In this document: positions 54,010-62,996 of the stretch, one piece after another
How positions within the stretch are numbered: position 1 is the first letter of the stretch
Layout: each line of letters begins with the position of its first letter
Assembly: GCF_003217515.1 (NCBI RefSeq)
Contig: NZ_QJSX01000010.1
Coordinates: 62,001-126,000 of the forward strand
Source of the DNA: Deinococcus yavapaiensis KR-236
Lineage (GTDB): Bacteria; Deinococcota; Deinococci; Deinococcales; Deinococcaceae
Length of the DNA: 64,000 bases
Reading direction: 5' to 3'
Position numbers and translations under genes: made by a program
Notes under the pieces: generated by a model
Database searches by the model: none
Seen by the model: only the letters and a program-made list of their open reading frames with translations
Told to the model about the DNA's origin: nothing

Positions 54010-55382
54010 GCCTCACCGTGATCTCGAATCGAGGGCCTTACACGCCGGAACGCGATTCGGACGGAACGTTGCGCTGGAAGCCTCCGGCGGGCGGCCTCAC
54101 GGCGGCCCTCACGCCCATCGTGGAACGCCAAGGAGGCCGTTGGGTGGCGTGGGCCGACGCCGAGCCCGACGTGAAGTCCGTGGACTTGCCGCAGGAGGAG
54201 GCGCGCTTCACGTTGGACCGCGTTTCGCTCAGCGACGAGGAAGTCGAGCGGTACTACACGGGCTTGTCCAACGGAGCGATCTGGCCGGTGTCGCACGGCT
54301 TGTCCAACCTCGTGACGCTCAGCGAAGCCGATTGGCGAGTGTACCGCCAAGTGAACGCCCGCTTCGCGGAGGCGACGTCGCTTCACGAGGACGCCACGGT
54401 GTGGGTGCAAGATTACCAGTTGGCGCTCGTGCCGAACTTGCTGCGGCGCGCGAGTTCGCGAGCGCGCGTCGGCTTCTTCTGGCACATTCCCTGGATGCCG
54501 TACAGCATGATGCGCGTGCTGCCGTGGCTGGACGAGGTGACGCGCGGTATCCTCGGCGCGGACCTCGTGGGCTTTCACACCGAGGAGTACGCGCACGACT
54601 TCGTTCGAGCGGCGCTCGCCCTTCCCGGCGTCACGCGGACGGAGGGCGGCGTGCGGTTCGAGGGGCGCGACGTTCGCGTGGAAGCCCATCCGATCAGCGT
54701 GGACGCGCGCGAAATCATGGCGCTCGCCGAGTCCGAGGAGGTTCGCGAGACGGCGCGGACGTTGCAGGGCACTCTGGGAGGCTCGCGCGTGCTGCTCGGC
54801 GTGGACCGCATGGATTACACGAAGGGCATTCCCGAGCGGCTCGAAGCGTTCGAAGTGCTGCTCGAACGCCGCGAGGACCTGCGCGGTGAAGTCACGCTCG
54901 TTCAGTTTGCCGTGCCGGGCCGCGAAGGTTTGGAGGAGTACCGCGCGCTTCGCGAGCGCGTCGAGCACCTCGTGGGCCGGATCAACGGTCGCTTCGGCAC
55001 GAGCTTGTGGTCCCCGGTGCGTTTCGTCGCGCACGGCGCGAGCCTCTCGGAACTCGTCGCGCATTACCTCGTGACGGACGTGATGCTCGTCACGCCGCTT
55101 CGCGACGGGATGAACCTCGTGGCGAAAGAGTTCGCGTGCGCGTCGAAGCGGGGCGTGCTGCTGCTGTCGACCTTCGCGGGAGCGAGCGAGGAGTTGCAAG
55201 ACGCCTTGCCGTGCCATCCGTACAGCCCCGATCACCTCGCCGACGCGCTCGAAGCGGCCCTGGCCTTGCCCGAGGAGGAGCGCGAGGCGCGCATGACGCG
55301 CCTGCGCGAGCACGTGCGGACGCACGACGTGCACGCTTGGGCGCAAGGCTTTCTGTCGCGCCTCGCCGAGATCACGTCGTGA
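54006..55382 (+). CDS. otsA: trehalose-6-phosphate synthase
   Basis: 458 residues from the GTG at 54006 (AGGAGG 6 nt upstream). Joins UDP- (or GDP-/ADP-)glucose and glucose-6-phosphate to trehalose-6-phosphate. GT20 signatures: SNRGPYTP..PAGGL near the start, WVQDYQLALVP, the substrate loop FFWHIPWMP, VDRMDYTKGIPERL and PLRDGMNLVAKEF. First enzyme of the OtsAB route, cotranscribed with otsB. A leader ORF overlaps its start. Confidence 0.96.
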   Translation: MSLTVISNRGPYTPERDSDGTLRWKPPAGGLTAALTPIVERQGGRWVAWADAEPDVKSVDLPQEEARFTLDRVSLSDEEVERYYTGLSNGAIWPVSHGLSNLVTLSEADWRVYRQVNARFAEATSLHEDATVWVQDYQLALVPNLLRRASSRARVGFFWHIPWMPYSMMRVLPWLDEVTRGILGADLVGFHTEEYAHDFVRAALALPGVTRTEGGVRFEGRDVRVEAHPISVDAREIMALAESEEVRETARTLQGTLGGSRVLLGVDRMDYTKGIPERLEAFEVLLERREDLRGEVTLVQFAVPGREGLEEYRALRERVEHLVGRINGRFGTSLWSPVRFVAHGASLSELVAHYLVTDVMLVTPLRDGMNLVAKEFACASKRGVLLLSTFAGASEELQDALPCHPYSPDHLADALEAALALPEEEREARMTRLREHVRTHDVHAWAQGFLSRLAEITS

Positions 55383-56116
55383 CGAGCGGCGTCGAAGCGT
55401 TGGCAGCCTTGGCGCGAAGGCCGCTCTTGATCGTCCTCGATTACGACGGCACCCTCGCGCCGATCGCGCCGACGCCCGAGGAGGCCGTGCCGGAAGCGGG
55501 CGCGCGAGAAGCGGTGGCGGCGCTTTTGGCGGGCGGGCGGCACTTGCTCCGCGTCCTGAGCGGCCGACCGAGCGCGCAGGTGCGGGCCTTTCTGGGATCG
55601 CCCGACTTGCCGATCGTGGGCTTGCACGGGCTGGAGTGGCCGGGCGAGGCGTTGCCGCGCGAACACACGCGCACCGTGGCGAAGCTCGCCGCCGCCGTCC
55701 CCGACTTCCCGGGGCGGCGCCTGGAGGACAAGGGTGTGACGCTCGCCGTGCATTACCGCGCGACGCCCGACGACCTCGCGGGCGACGTGCAAGCGCGGCT
55801 GGAACGTCTGCCCGTGCCCGAGGGGTGGACGCTGCTGCGCGGCAAGCGGGTGGTCGAATTTCGGCCGAGCGGCGCGAACAAGGGCACGGCCGTGATGCGC
55901 CTCGCGAGGGACGCTCCCGATCACCTGCCCGTGTACGTCGGCGACGACGTGACGGACGAGGAAGCGTTCGAGGTCTTGGCGGACGTGGGCGGCGTCACGA
56001 TCAAGGTCGGCGAGGGCGAGACGCGCGCTCGGCACCGCGTGGCGAGTCCGAGTGACGTCGTGACGCTCCTGAGGACGTGGGCGAACGCGCCGAGCGAGGA
56101 GGGCGAGCATGGCTGA
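55379..56116 (+). CDS. otsB: trehalose-6-phosphate phosphatase
   Basis: 245 residues from a GTG overlapping the otsA stop by 4 nt. HAD-family phosphatase: nucleophile motif LDYDGTLAPI, motif II LSGRPSAQV, motif III region RGKRVVEFRPSGANKGTAV (Lys) and motif IV YVGDDVTDEEAF. It yields free trehalose, an osmolyte and desiccation protectant. The next gene starts 8 nt before its stop. Confidence 0.95.
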   Translation: MTSGVEALAALARRPLLIVLDYDGTLAPIAPTPEEAVPEAGAREAVAALLAGGRHLLRVLSGRPSAQVRAFLGSPDLPIVGLHGLEWPGEALPREHTRTVAKLAAAVPDFPGRRLEDKGVTLAVHYRATPDDLAGDVQARLERLPVPEGWTLLRGKRVVEFRPSGANKGTAVMRLARDAPDHLPVYVGDDVTDEEAFEVLADVGGVTIKVGEGETRARHRVASPSDVVTLLRTWANAPSEEGEHG

Positions 56117-56789
56117 CGAAGGCGCCGTGGACATTCGCTTGCTGGACGTGGACGTGGCGGGACGCGAAGGCGCGGCGAACGTCGTGCGCTTGCGGACCAG
56201 CCGAGGCAGCGTCGACACGCGTCTGCACCGACCGGCGAGCGGCCTCGGCGGCGCGGGCGTGCTGTGGGTGTTCGGCGCGGGCGGCGGCCTCGGCGGACCG
56301 GCGGGCGGATTGTACGCGCGACTCGCCGACGTCCTCGCGCCGCAGGGCGTGACGTCGCTGCGCGTGGATTACCGCCTCCCGAACCACCTCGTGGAGTGCA
56401 CGTTGGACGTGCAGGTCGGCGCGGCGTACCTCGAAGCGCTCGGCGTGACGCGCCTCGTGCTCGTCGGACACTCGTTCGGCGGCGCGGTCGTCATCAACGC
56501 GGGCGCGAACTGCGACGCGGTGATCGGCGTGGTCGCCCTGAGCAGCCAGACGTACGGCGCGGACGCCGTCGGGAAGCTCAGCCCGCGGTCCCTGCTGCTG
56601 CTTCACGGAGAGGCGGACGAGATCTTGTCCGACGCCTGCTCGCGCTTCTTGTTCGAACGGGCGGGCGAGCCGAGGGAGCTGCGCCTCTACCCGGGTTGTC
56701 GGCACGGCCTCGACGAGTGTCGAGACGCCGTCGACCGCGATTTGCTGGCGTGGCTGCGACGCACGCTGAACGTCTCCCCTTCCCGCTGA
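56109..56789 (+). CDS. alpha/beta hydrolase in the otsAB operon
   Basis: 226 residues; the ATG overlaps the otsB end by 8 nt, so it is in the trehalose operon. Nucleophile elbow VGHSFGGAV (about residues 117-125), acid in HGEADEI and His in CRHGLDE. GVTSLRVDYRLP fits the dienelactone hydrolase-like branch. No proven link to trehalose. Confidence 0.8.
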   Translation: MADEGAVDIRLLDVDVAGREGAANVVRLRTSRGSVDTRLHRPASGLGGAGVLWVFGAGGGLGGPAGGLYARLADVLAPQGVTSLRVDYRLPNHLVECTLDVQVGAAYLEALGVTRLVLVGHSFGGAVVINAGANCDAVIGVVALSSQTYGADAVGKLSPRSLLLLHGEADEILSDACSRFLFERAGEPRELRLYPGCRHGLDECRDAVDRDLLAWLRRTLNVSPSR

Positions 56790-56814
56790 TCGAAGGCCGC
56801 GCACGAAGCGCCGC

Positions 56815-57912
56815 TCAAACGAGCCGCAGCACCCGTCCGAAGGGAAACTCGTGGTCGAGCTTGCCGCCCGGAGGTACGGCCCACAAGGTTTCGCCGGACG
56901 GCTCGGTCGGCGGGAACGTGCCGTGCCCGTCGGTGAGGTACACGCGAAGCGTCGCGCCGGTCGTCACGTCGAAGAACGGGCGGAAGTCCGTGCCGCCTCC
57001 GCCTCGAGGCGTCGGCAAGACGTCTTCCCGATCCGGGTCGTACGGACCGTGCAGCGTGACGTCCGCGTAATACAACTCGGCGCGCACGTGCGGATAGCTG
57101 CCGAGGATGCCGCACACCTCGCCGAGGAAGCGCGCGAGGTGCGCGGGCGTCACGCTGCCCGACGTGTCGACGCACAGCGCGACGCGCAAGTCGTGGCTCT
57201 CGAGGTCTTCGACGTACAAACCGCGGTGCACGTGACGCCGATCGAAGTCGCCGAAGTCGTCGCGGCTCGGCGTCAGGAAGCGCCACAAGGCGCTGGTCCA
57301 ATCGACGCTCGGCTCGCTCGACGTCAAGGCGCGGGCGGCTCCGACGGACAGCTCGCCTTGCAGACGCGCCGTCACCGCCGCGTTTTGCAGCGCGCCGCGC
57401 CAGAAGGCTTGCAAGTCGGCCGCCTCGTCCACACTTGCTTCGTCCGCGCGGTCGAACAAGTCGCGCGCCTCGTCCGGAAGTCGAAGGCGACCGGGAGCGC
57501 TCGGCAGCAACTCGTACACTTCCTCGACGCTGAGGTGCTCCAAGTCTTCGCGCCGCACCGTTCCCTTCGGCAGTCGGTGGCCGTCGCGCACGACGATGCC
57601 GTTCACGATGACGTCCGCCGCGACGTTCCAGCGGGTCGGCTCACGTCCGGCAGAGCGGGGAACGTGGCGCAGCGCGGCGTGCAGCACCTCGTGCACGAGC
57701 ACGCCCGTGAGTTCGTCGTCCGTGATCGTCTCGGCGAAGCGCGGATTGACGTAGACGCGCCGCCCGTCGGTGCAGGCCGTTGGGACGGCGCGGTCCGCGA
57801 CGCGCTCGGCGGCGCTCGGCTCGGCGTGCAAGGCGAGCACGCCGAAGAAGGGATGGCGGGCGCGCAACAGGATGACGGCGCGTTGCAAGCGCGTTTCGAG
57901 CGCTCGGGTCAC
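56815..57912 (-). CDS. DUF2201/VWA-like putative metallopeptidase, partner of MoxR ATPase
   Basis: 365 residues from a GTG overlapping the ATPase stop by 4 nt. The N-terminal half has LVHEVLHAALRHVPR (about 85-100), an HExxHxxxxH zinc motif. The C-terminal half is a von Willebrand A-like domain with ALCVDTSGSVTP in place of the full MIDAS (DxSxS kept, about residue 230). Proteins of this type are always found beside a MoxR ATPase and may form a chaperone or peptidase machine; substrates are unknown. Confidence 0.85.
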   Translation of the reverse strand: MTRALETRLQRAVILLRARHPFFGVLALHAEPSAAERVADRAVPTACTDGRRVYVNPRFAETITDDELTGVLVHEVLHAALRHVPRSAGREPTRWNVAADVIVNGIVVRDGHRLPKGTVRREDLEHLSVEEVYELLPSAPGRLRLPDEARDLFDRADEASVDEAADLQAFWRGALQNAAVTARLQGELSVGAARALTSSEPSVDWTSALWRFLTPSRDDFGDFDRRHVHRGLYVEDLESHDLRVALCVDTSGSVTPAHLARFLGEVCGILGSYPHVRAELYYADVTLHGPYDPDREDVLPTPRGGGGTDFRPFFDVTTGATLRVYLTDGHGTFPPTEPSGETLWAVPPGGKLDHEFPFGRVLRLV

Positions 57913-58913
57913 GACAAGACGTCCGCGTACCGATCCATGAGCGCTTCGAGTTCCGAGTCCGTGGTGAGGAGCGCCGCGAACGCCGCGAAGTGCCCTTCGG
58001 CGCGCAGGCGCGGCAGCAGAAGGCTGGCGGTGAGTTGCATCCACTCGGCGTGCGCCGCGCCGATCCACTTCAAGGCGTTGCCCGCTTCGTGCGGCGTGCG
58101 GGCGCGCAACGCGAGCGCCGTCGTGATGGCCCAGCGCTCGTCACTGCCGCGCGGAAAGGAAACGCCCGCGCGAGGACCTCGCGCGAGGATCGCCTCCGCG
58201 TCCGGCAAGCGGTCGTACACGCGCAAAAACCCCTCGAATTCACCGGCGGCGGCGTTTCCGACGGCGGGCGCGACGCCGAGGCCCGCCGCGTGCAACTGGC
58301 CCGCCATCTCCCAGGTGCGCGGACTCGGAAAGGCGAGGTCGGAGCCGTTCATGTCGTGCAGCAGAGCGGGGCGGTACCCCAGGAAGGCGACGACGTGTTC
58401 GTGCACGCCGCGCCGCGCCGCGTACGCGCGAAAGTCGCCGAGGTCTTCTTCGAGGTGCAGGTGAATCATGCGGTTCGCGACGGGCCGCGTCATGTCGAAC
58501 ACGGCCGCGCGGTCCTCCTTGCGGTTTCCGGCCGCCCAGATGAACACGCCTTGGGGCACCTCGTAGTCGCCGAGGCGGCGGTCTAGGATGAGTTGCTGCG
58601 CGATGCCCTGCATGACGGGCGGCGCCATGTTGAGCTCGTCGAGGAAGAGGATGCCGCGTTCTTCGCGCGGCAGGAACTGCGGCGGCAGCCACCGCGCGAC
58701 GCCCCGCTCGAGGTCCGGAATGGGGAGGCCGCGCAAGTCGGTCGGCGCGAGTTGGCTGATGCGCGTGTCGAAGACCGGCAGGTCGTGCGCGCGTCCGACG
58801 TCGTGCACGATGGCGCTCTTGCCGATGCCGGGCTTGCCCCACAACATGACGGTGAGGTGCAGGCGCCGTTCGATGACGGTGTGAAGGGTTCGTTCGAGTT
58901 CACTGGGCTTCAT
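57909..58913 (-). CDS. MoxR-type AAA+ ATPase
   Basis: 334 residues with AGGAG 4 nt before the ATG. Walker A GKPGIGKS (about 26-33), Walker B GILFLDELNMAPP, and sensor-1 FIWAAGNRKED, with an Arg-finger-containing MTRPVANRMIHLHL. Such ATPases remodel partners together with a VWA protein, here the gene right after it. First gene of the pair; diverges from the gene at 59013. Confidence 0.9.
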   Translation of the reverse strand: MKPSELERTLHTVIERRLHLTVMLWGKPGIGKSAIVHDVGRAHDLPVFDTRISQLAPTDLRGLPIPDLERGVARWLPPQFLPREERGILFLDELNMAPPVMQGIAQQLILDRRLGDYEVPQGVFIWAAGNRKEDRAAVFDMTRPVANRMIHLHLEEDLGDFRAYAARRGVHEHVVAFLGYRPALLHDMNGSDLAFPSPRTWEMAGQLHAAGLGVAPAVGNAAAGEFEGFLRVYDRLPDAEAILARGPRAGVSFPRGSDERWAITTALALRARTPHEAGNALKWIGAAHAEWMQLTASLLLPRLRAEGHFAAFAALLTTDSELEALMDRYADVLS

Positions 58914-59012
58914 GCGGCTCCTGCGGCGAAGGGAAATCGGGCCTCACGATACGGGAGGCGCCGCCGCGCGACCGGGCGCGCGTCACCATGCCGATCGAGC
59001 CCACGGGAGATC

Positions 59013-59678
59013 ATGTCGGTCGTGCGTATTCGGCGCGAAGGCCAACGAATCATGATGAGGGCGGCGCATGCCGACGTCGAGGTGTCGCCGGACGACGTGC
59101 GCGACGCGGCGGCGGCCGTGGTGCGCGCCGTCCTCGGCGTCCGCTCGGAAGGCTCTCGGGCGCGGCGGCTGCACATCGGCGCCGGGGAGCACGGCAGCGT
59201 CGCGCGGCTCGACGGCGAGGAGCAGACGACGCCGGTCGACGTGGGCGTGGCCGTCGAGTGGCTTCGCGCGCTCGGAGACGCGCCGCTCGCGTGGGACCTC
59301 AGGGACGCGTTCGTGTCGTTGCGACTGTGCGGCGTGACCGTGTGGACGGCGGGATCGCGAACGGCGGCGACGTTCGGACTGGCGCTCTCGCTGCCACTGG
59401 AGCACGGCGGGGTGTTCTTCGGCGAGGAGGCGCCCTTCGAGGGCGCGTCGCCGACGGCGCTCGTTCCCGAAGGGCATCCGGACGAACCGACCGTGCATCT
59501 GCTGGCGTACACGAGGCGGCGGTACGGTCTTCAGCTTCAGGAAGTGGGCCGCGTGCCCGTTCGCGCCGCCGAATTTAGGGCGCTGCATCGGCAGTTGCTG
59601 GGCTTGCTGCGCGCCTTGACGCTGGAGCAGCCGCAAGCGGCGGGCGCCTTGCGCACCCTCGAAGCGCTCGGTCGGTGA
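59013..59678 (+). CDS. protein of unknown function
   Basis: 221 residues from the ATG at 59013 (a weak GGGAGA 2 nt before). No family recognised. Segments such as TPVDVGVAVEWLRALGDAPL and a Trp/Arg-rich centre suggest a soluble mixed alpha/beta protein. It is divergent from the MoxR gene and convergent with the next, so context tells little. Confidence 0.55.
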   Translation: MSVVRIRREGQRIMMRAAHADVEVSPDDVRDAAAAVVRAVLGVRSEGSRARRLHIGAGEHGSVARLDGEEQTTPVDVGVAVEWLRALGDAPLAWDLRDAFVSLRLCGVTVWTAGSRTAATFGLALSLPLEHGGVFFGEEAPFEGASPTALVPEGHPDEPTVHLLAYTRRRYGLQLQEVGRVPVRAAEFRALHRQLLGLLRALTLEQPQAAGALRTLEALGR

Positions 59679-59689
59679 AGCGCCCGGAT

Positions 59690-60298
59690 TCACTCGCGAG
59701 GCGGGGCGCGCCGTCGGCGGGGTGGGGGGTGCTCCTCGTTCGGAGCTTTCCAAGACGGACTTGGCGCGGGCGTGGGCTGTGCGTCGGGCACTTGGAGCAG
59801 CAGGGGGCGCAGCAAGGCCCGCAGGGCCGAGTCGTTCGGAGCGTAGACGAGCAGGCCGGTGGAACTCGGCAGGACGCGAGCGCCTCGAAAGCGCCACTCT
59901 TGGCCGTCGTGTCGCGCGAAGGCGTCGAGGGCGCTGCGAACGTCGGCCGCGTCGCGTAGGGCGTGCACGAGGGGAAACGTGGCGAGCAAGGTCGCCTGAG
60001 CCTTCCAAGGCGCGCCCGCCGGAAACTCACGGTGCAACAGCGAGAAGTGCGGGTCGTCTCGCCACGACAGGTGCGCGGCGCTCACGTCGGCGGGTTTGGC
60101 GCGCCGAACGCTCGCGATCACGGCGTCGTCTCCTTCGAGCAGTGCCCGCGCGACCACGGTGTTCTCCACGCCGAACCCCGCATGGTACGTCACTCGCCAC
60201 GGCCGTCCGGCGAGACGGCCCGACACCACGAACACGGGGCGGCCTTCGAGGGCCGCGTGCAGCAACGCTTGCAAGGAAGACAGCAATTCCAAGTGCAT
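59690..60298 (-). CDS. protein of unknown function
   Basis: 202 residues with GAGGAG 5 nt before the ATG. No motif known; YHAGFGVENTVVARALLEGDD and a proline/arginine-rich tail (last 35 residues) are the notable parts. It follows a 106-residue ORF by 12 nt. Confidence 0.55.
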   Translation of the reverse strand: MHLELLSSLQALLHAALEGRPVFVVSGRLAGRPWRVTYHAGFGVENTVVARALLEGDDAVIASVRRAKPADVSAAHLSWRDDPHFSLLHREFPAGAPWKAQATLLATFPLVHALRDAADVRSALDAFARHDGQEWRFRGARVLPSSTGLLVYAPNDSALRALLRPLLLQVPDAQPTPAPSPSWKAPNEEHPPPRRRRAPPRE

Positions 60299-60310
60299 AC
60301 CCGCTCCTCG

Positions 60311-60631
60311 CTACGAGGCGTCCTCGCGCCGCACTTCGGCGAGGCGGACGGCTCGCCCGACATGCACGCGGCGGCCACGATCCATGACCACGTTTCGCCT
60401 GTCGAGGAGAATACGTTCCGCGGTGAGACGGAGGAAGCCGATCGAGAGACTGGGCGGGAGCGCCTTGCCCGCGCCGACGAAAGCAATGTTCTCCCCCGCC
60501 GGCACGTCGAGCGTCCGCGGCGCAGAGCGACGTTGAAACGCGTCGGTCAGGGCGCCGTCCCGTTCAGTCGGCGCGGAGACTTCAGGCGTGAGGACGCTCG
60601 TCGTGCGCGAGAAGCGAGGACACGAGATCAT
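60311..60631 (-). CDS. small protein of unknown function
   Basis: 106 residues, ATG at 60631 with AGGA a few nt upstream. Basic, no known motif; part (ENIAFVGAGKALPPSLSIGFLRL) may be a hydrophobic core. It precedes the gene at 59690 by 12 nt, a likely operon. Confidence 0.45.
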   Translation of the reverse strand: MISCPRFSRTTSVLTPEVSAPTERDGALTDAFQRRSAPRTLDVPAGENIAFVGAGKALPPSLSIGFLRLTAERILLDRRNVVMDRGRRVHVGRAVRLAEVRREDAS

Positions 60632-60810
60632 GGGTTCATCCTGCGGAGCGACGCGCCGCCATGATGAGCCCGCGCGTCGCTCCGCCCCACCGATTCTTGA
60701 GCGTGCGCGGCACCCGCCCGACTTCTCCTCCGAGTCTGAAGACGCCTTGCAGGGAGTCGAGGGGCGTTCACAGCGGCGCGGGAAACTGTAGGCACACGAG
60801 GAGGACCGCC

Positions 60811-61638
60811 ATGACGCTCGAAGGAGACTTCCATCCCGAGCCGGACACGACCGCCGACCGCGTCTTCGATCCGGCCGCCCGCGACTTCTACGTGCGAACG
60901 CTTCAGGAGTTGCGGCGCGCCGAGGTTCCGTTCCTGCTCGGCGGCGCGTACGCGCTCGCTCGATACACGGGCATCGAACGGCACACGAAGGACCTCGACG
61001 TGTTCGTGCGACCCGAGGACGCTCGGCGAACGCTCGACGCCTTGGCGCGCGCGGGCTACGAAACCGACCTCACCTTTCCGCACTGGCTCGGCAAGGCGCA
61101 CCGCGGCCGGGAATTCATCGACGTGATCTTCTCGGGCAGCAACGGCGTGGGACGCGTGGACGACGCTTGGTTCGAGCATGCCGTGCACGACGAGGTGTTC
61201 GGCGAGTCCGTCTCGCTGTGCCCCGCCGAAGAGATGATTTGGCACAAAGCCTACGTGCAGGAACGCGAGCGTTTCGACGGCGCGGACGTCGCGCACCTGC
61301 TGCGCGCACGCGCCGACCGCCTCGACTGGGACCGCCTCGTCTCTCGCTTCGGACCCCACCGGCGGGTGTTGCTCGCTCACCTCGTGCTGTTCGGCTTCAT
61401 CTACCCCGGCGAGCGACACCGGGTTCCCGAGGCGTTGCTCGCCCGTCTGCTCGACGAGGTGCGGGCGGAGGCGGTCGAACGAATCGAAAGCGACGAGTGC
61501 GGCGGTCCCATTTTGTCGCGCGCGCAGTACTTGAGCGATCTCGAAGACGGCGCGTTGCGCGACGCGCGCGTCACGGGCGGGTACATGACGCCAAGCGACG
61601 TCGCGCAGTGGACGGCCGCCATCGACCGCGAGGATTGA
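60811..61638 (+). CDS. nucleotidyltransferase-fold protein
   Basis: 275 residues; GAGGAGG lies 6 nt before the ATG. LLGGAYALARYTGIERHTKDLDVFVRPED (about 42-70) has the GG and DxD pattern of the polymerase-beta-like nucleotidyltransferases, as in the DUF6036/UGSC group. The rest is helical. Some relatives are toxin components, but no antitoxin gene adjoins it. Confidence 0.78.
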   Translation: MTLEGDFHPEPDTTADRVFDPAARDFYVRTLQELRRAEVPFLLGGAYALARYTGIERHTKDLDVFVRPEDARRTLDALARAGYETDLTFPHWLGKAHRGREFIDVIFSGSNGVGRVDDAWFEHAVHDEVFGESVSLCPAEEMIWHKAYVQERERFDGADVAHLLRARADRLDWDRLVSRFGPHRRVLLAHLVLFGFIYPGERHRVPEALLARLLDEVRAEAVERIESDECGGPILSRAQYLSDLEDGALRDARVTGGYMTPSDVAQWTAAIDRED

Positions 61639-61675
61639 AGCTCGCCTCGCTCTCATTCACTCTCGGAGGACCTTT

Positions 61676-62425
61676 ATGCCAAGAGACACCGTCCGAATCG
61701 CCGCCGTGAGCGACGTGCACTGCACCACGTCGTCGCGGGGCGCGTTGCAACCGCTGTTCGCGCACATCGCCGAGCACGCCGACGTGCTGCTGCTGCCCGG
61801 CGACCTCACGGACTACGGCACGCCTGACGAAGCGCGCGTGCTGCTCGACGAGCTCGCCGGAATCCGCTTGCCGACGCTCGCCGTGCTCGGCAACCATGAC
61901 TTCGAAAGCGGGCGGCAAGACGAAGTGCGGGCCGTGCTGAGCGAAGGAGGCGTCAAGGTGCTCGACGGCGACGCCTACGAAGTGCACGGCATCGGGTTCG
62001 TGGGCGTCAAGGGCTTCGCCGGAGGCTTCGGCGGGGCGGCGCTGGGCGCGTGGGGCGAGCGAACCGTCAAGGCGTTCGTGCAAGAAGCGCTCGACGAAGC
62101 TCGGAAGTTGGAGGCCGCCCTCGATCGGCTGCACGTGTCGCAGAAGGTGGCGATGCTTCACTACGCGCCCGTTTCCGAGACCGTGGAAGGCGAGCCGATC
62201 GAGATCTTCGCGTTCTTGGGTTCGAGTCGGCTCGAAGAGCCGCTCGAACGTCATCCGGTCGCGGCGGTGGTGCACGGGCACGCGCACGCGGGAAGTCCGC
62301 AAGGGCGAACGCGCGGGGGCGTCCCGGTGTTCAACGTGGCGCTTCCCTTGATGCGCCGCGTGCATCCCGACGCGCCTTACCGCGTGATCGAGCTTCGGCC
62401 CGACGGGTCGAGCGCCGAGCGTTGA
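61676..62425 (+). CDS. calcineurin-like metallophosphoesterase
   Basis: 249 residues; GGAGGA upstream of the ATG. The five metal motifs are all present: VSDVHC, LLPGDLTDYG, LGNHDFE, LHYAPV (His) and VVHGHAHAG. It hydrolyses phosphomonoesters or diesters such as cyclic nucleotides; the substrate is open. It lies 37 nt after the nucleotidyltransferase gene, probably in one operon. Confidence 0.88.
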   Translation: MPRDTVRIAAVSDVHCTTSSRGALQPLFAHIAEHADVLLLPGDLTDYGTPDEARVLLDELAGIRLPTLAVLGNHDFESGRQDEVRAVLSEGGVKVLDGDAYEVHGIGFVGVKGFAGGFGGAALGAWGERTVKAFVQEALDEARKLEAALDRLHVSQKVAMLHYAPVSETVEGEPIEIFAFLGSSRLEEPLERHPVAAVVHGHAHAGSPQGRTRGGVPVFNVALPLMRRVHPDAPYRVIELRPDGSSAER

Positions 62426-62438
62426 AGCTCGGCGCTCT

Positions 62439-62747
62439 TTAGGCGAACGGTTGCTCTCGGCCGTACCACGCGAACGGGGCGGTCGGGGCGCGCTCGCCTT
62501 CGGTCGCGCGACGGACGCGGCGCAGTTCGATTCGGGCGCGGTCGAGCAGGACTTGAAGCTCGTCGGGCTTCGCCGCGCCGCGCGTCAAGTCCTGCAGGAA
62601 CGCCGCGAAGGCCGTGTCGATGTCTTGAACGCGCTTCACGACGTCCTCCAAGAGGCTCGAGTCGAGATCGGAGCGCTCGAGCGCTTCCTTCCAAGTCGCC
62701 CGCAAGGTGCCGAACAATTCTTCGATCGCTGCTTCGACGTTGTGCAT
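62439..62747 (-). CDS. small helical protein of unknown function
   Basis: 102 residues from the ATG at 62747, supported by TACCAT exactly 7 nt upstream; a longer open frame to 62981 lacks any start signal. Mostly alpha-helical (EAAIEELFGTLRATWKEALER, ILQDLTRGAAKPDEL-type), no known motif. Convergent with the phosphoesterase gene. Confidence 0.6.
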   Translation of the reverse strand: MHNVEAAIEELFGTLRATWKEALERSDLDSSLLEDVVKRVQDIDTAFAAFLQDLTRGAAKPDELQVLLDRARIELRRVRRATEGERAPTAPFAWYGREQPFA

Positions 62748-62754
62748 ATGCACG

Positions 62755-62760
62755 ATGGTA
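62755..62760 (-). promoter_or_regulatory. -10 element of the small helical protein gene
   Basis: TACCAT on the minus strand, 7 nt before the ATG at 62747. Confidence 0.55.
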
Positions 62761-62996
62761 GTCGCGCTTCTCGCTTCGAACGTTCGCTCGCCCTTCACCA
62801 AAAGTGAAGCCTTCGGACGCGCCGCGCCGCCGTTGGCGTGGGCTCGGCCGACGATCGAACTTGGAAGTGTCGCCGTCACGACCAACCCGAGCGTCCCGAT
62901 CTTCGAAGCGCGTGGTCGGCGCGGGTGGAGCCGCCCAGGGAAGAAGTCCGAATCGAGGCGCCGCTCGACGAGTGCGAGCACGAACGCGTGATTCGC

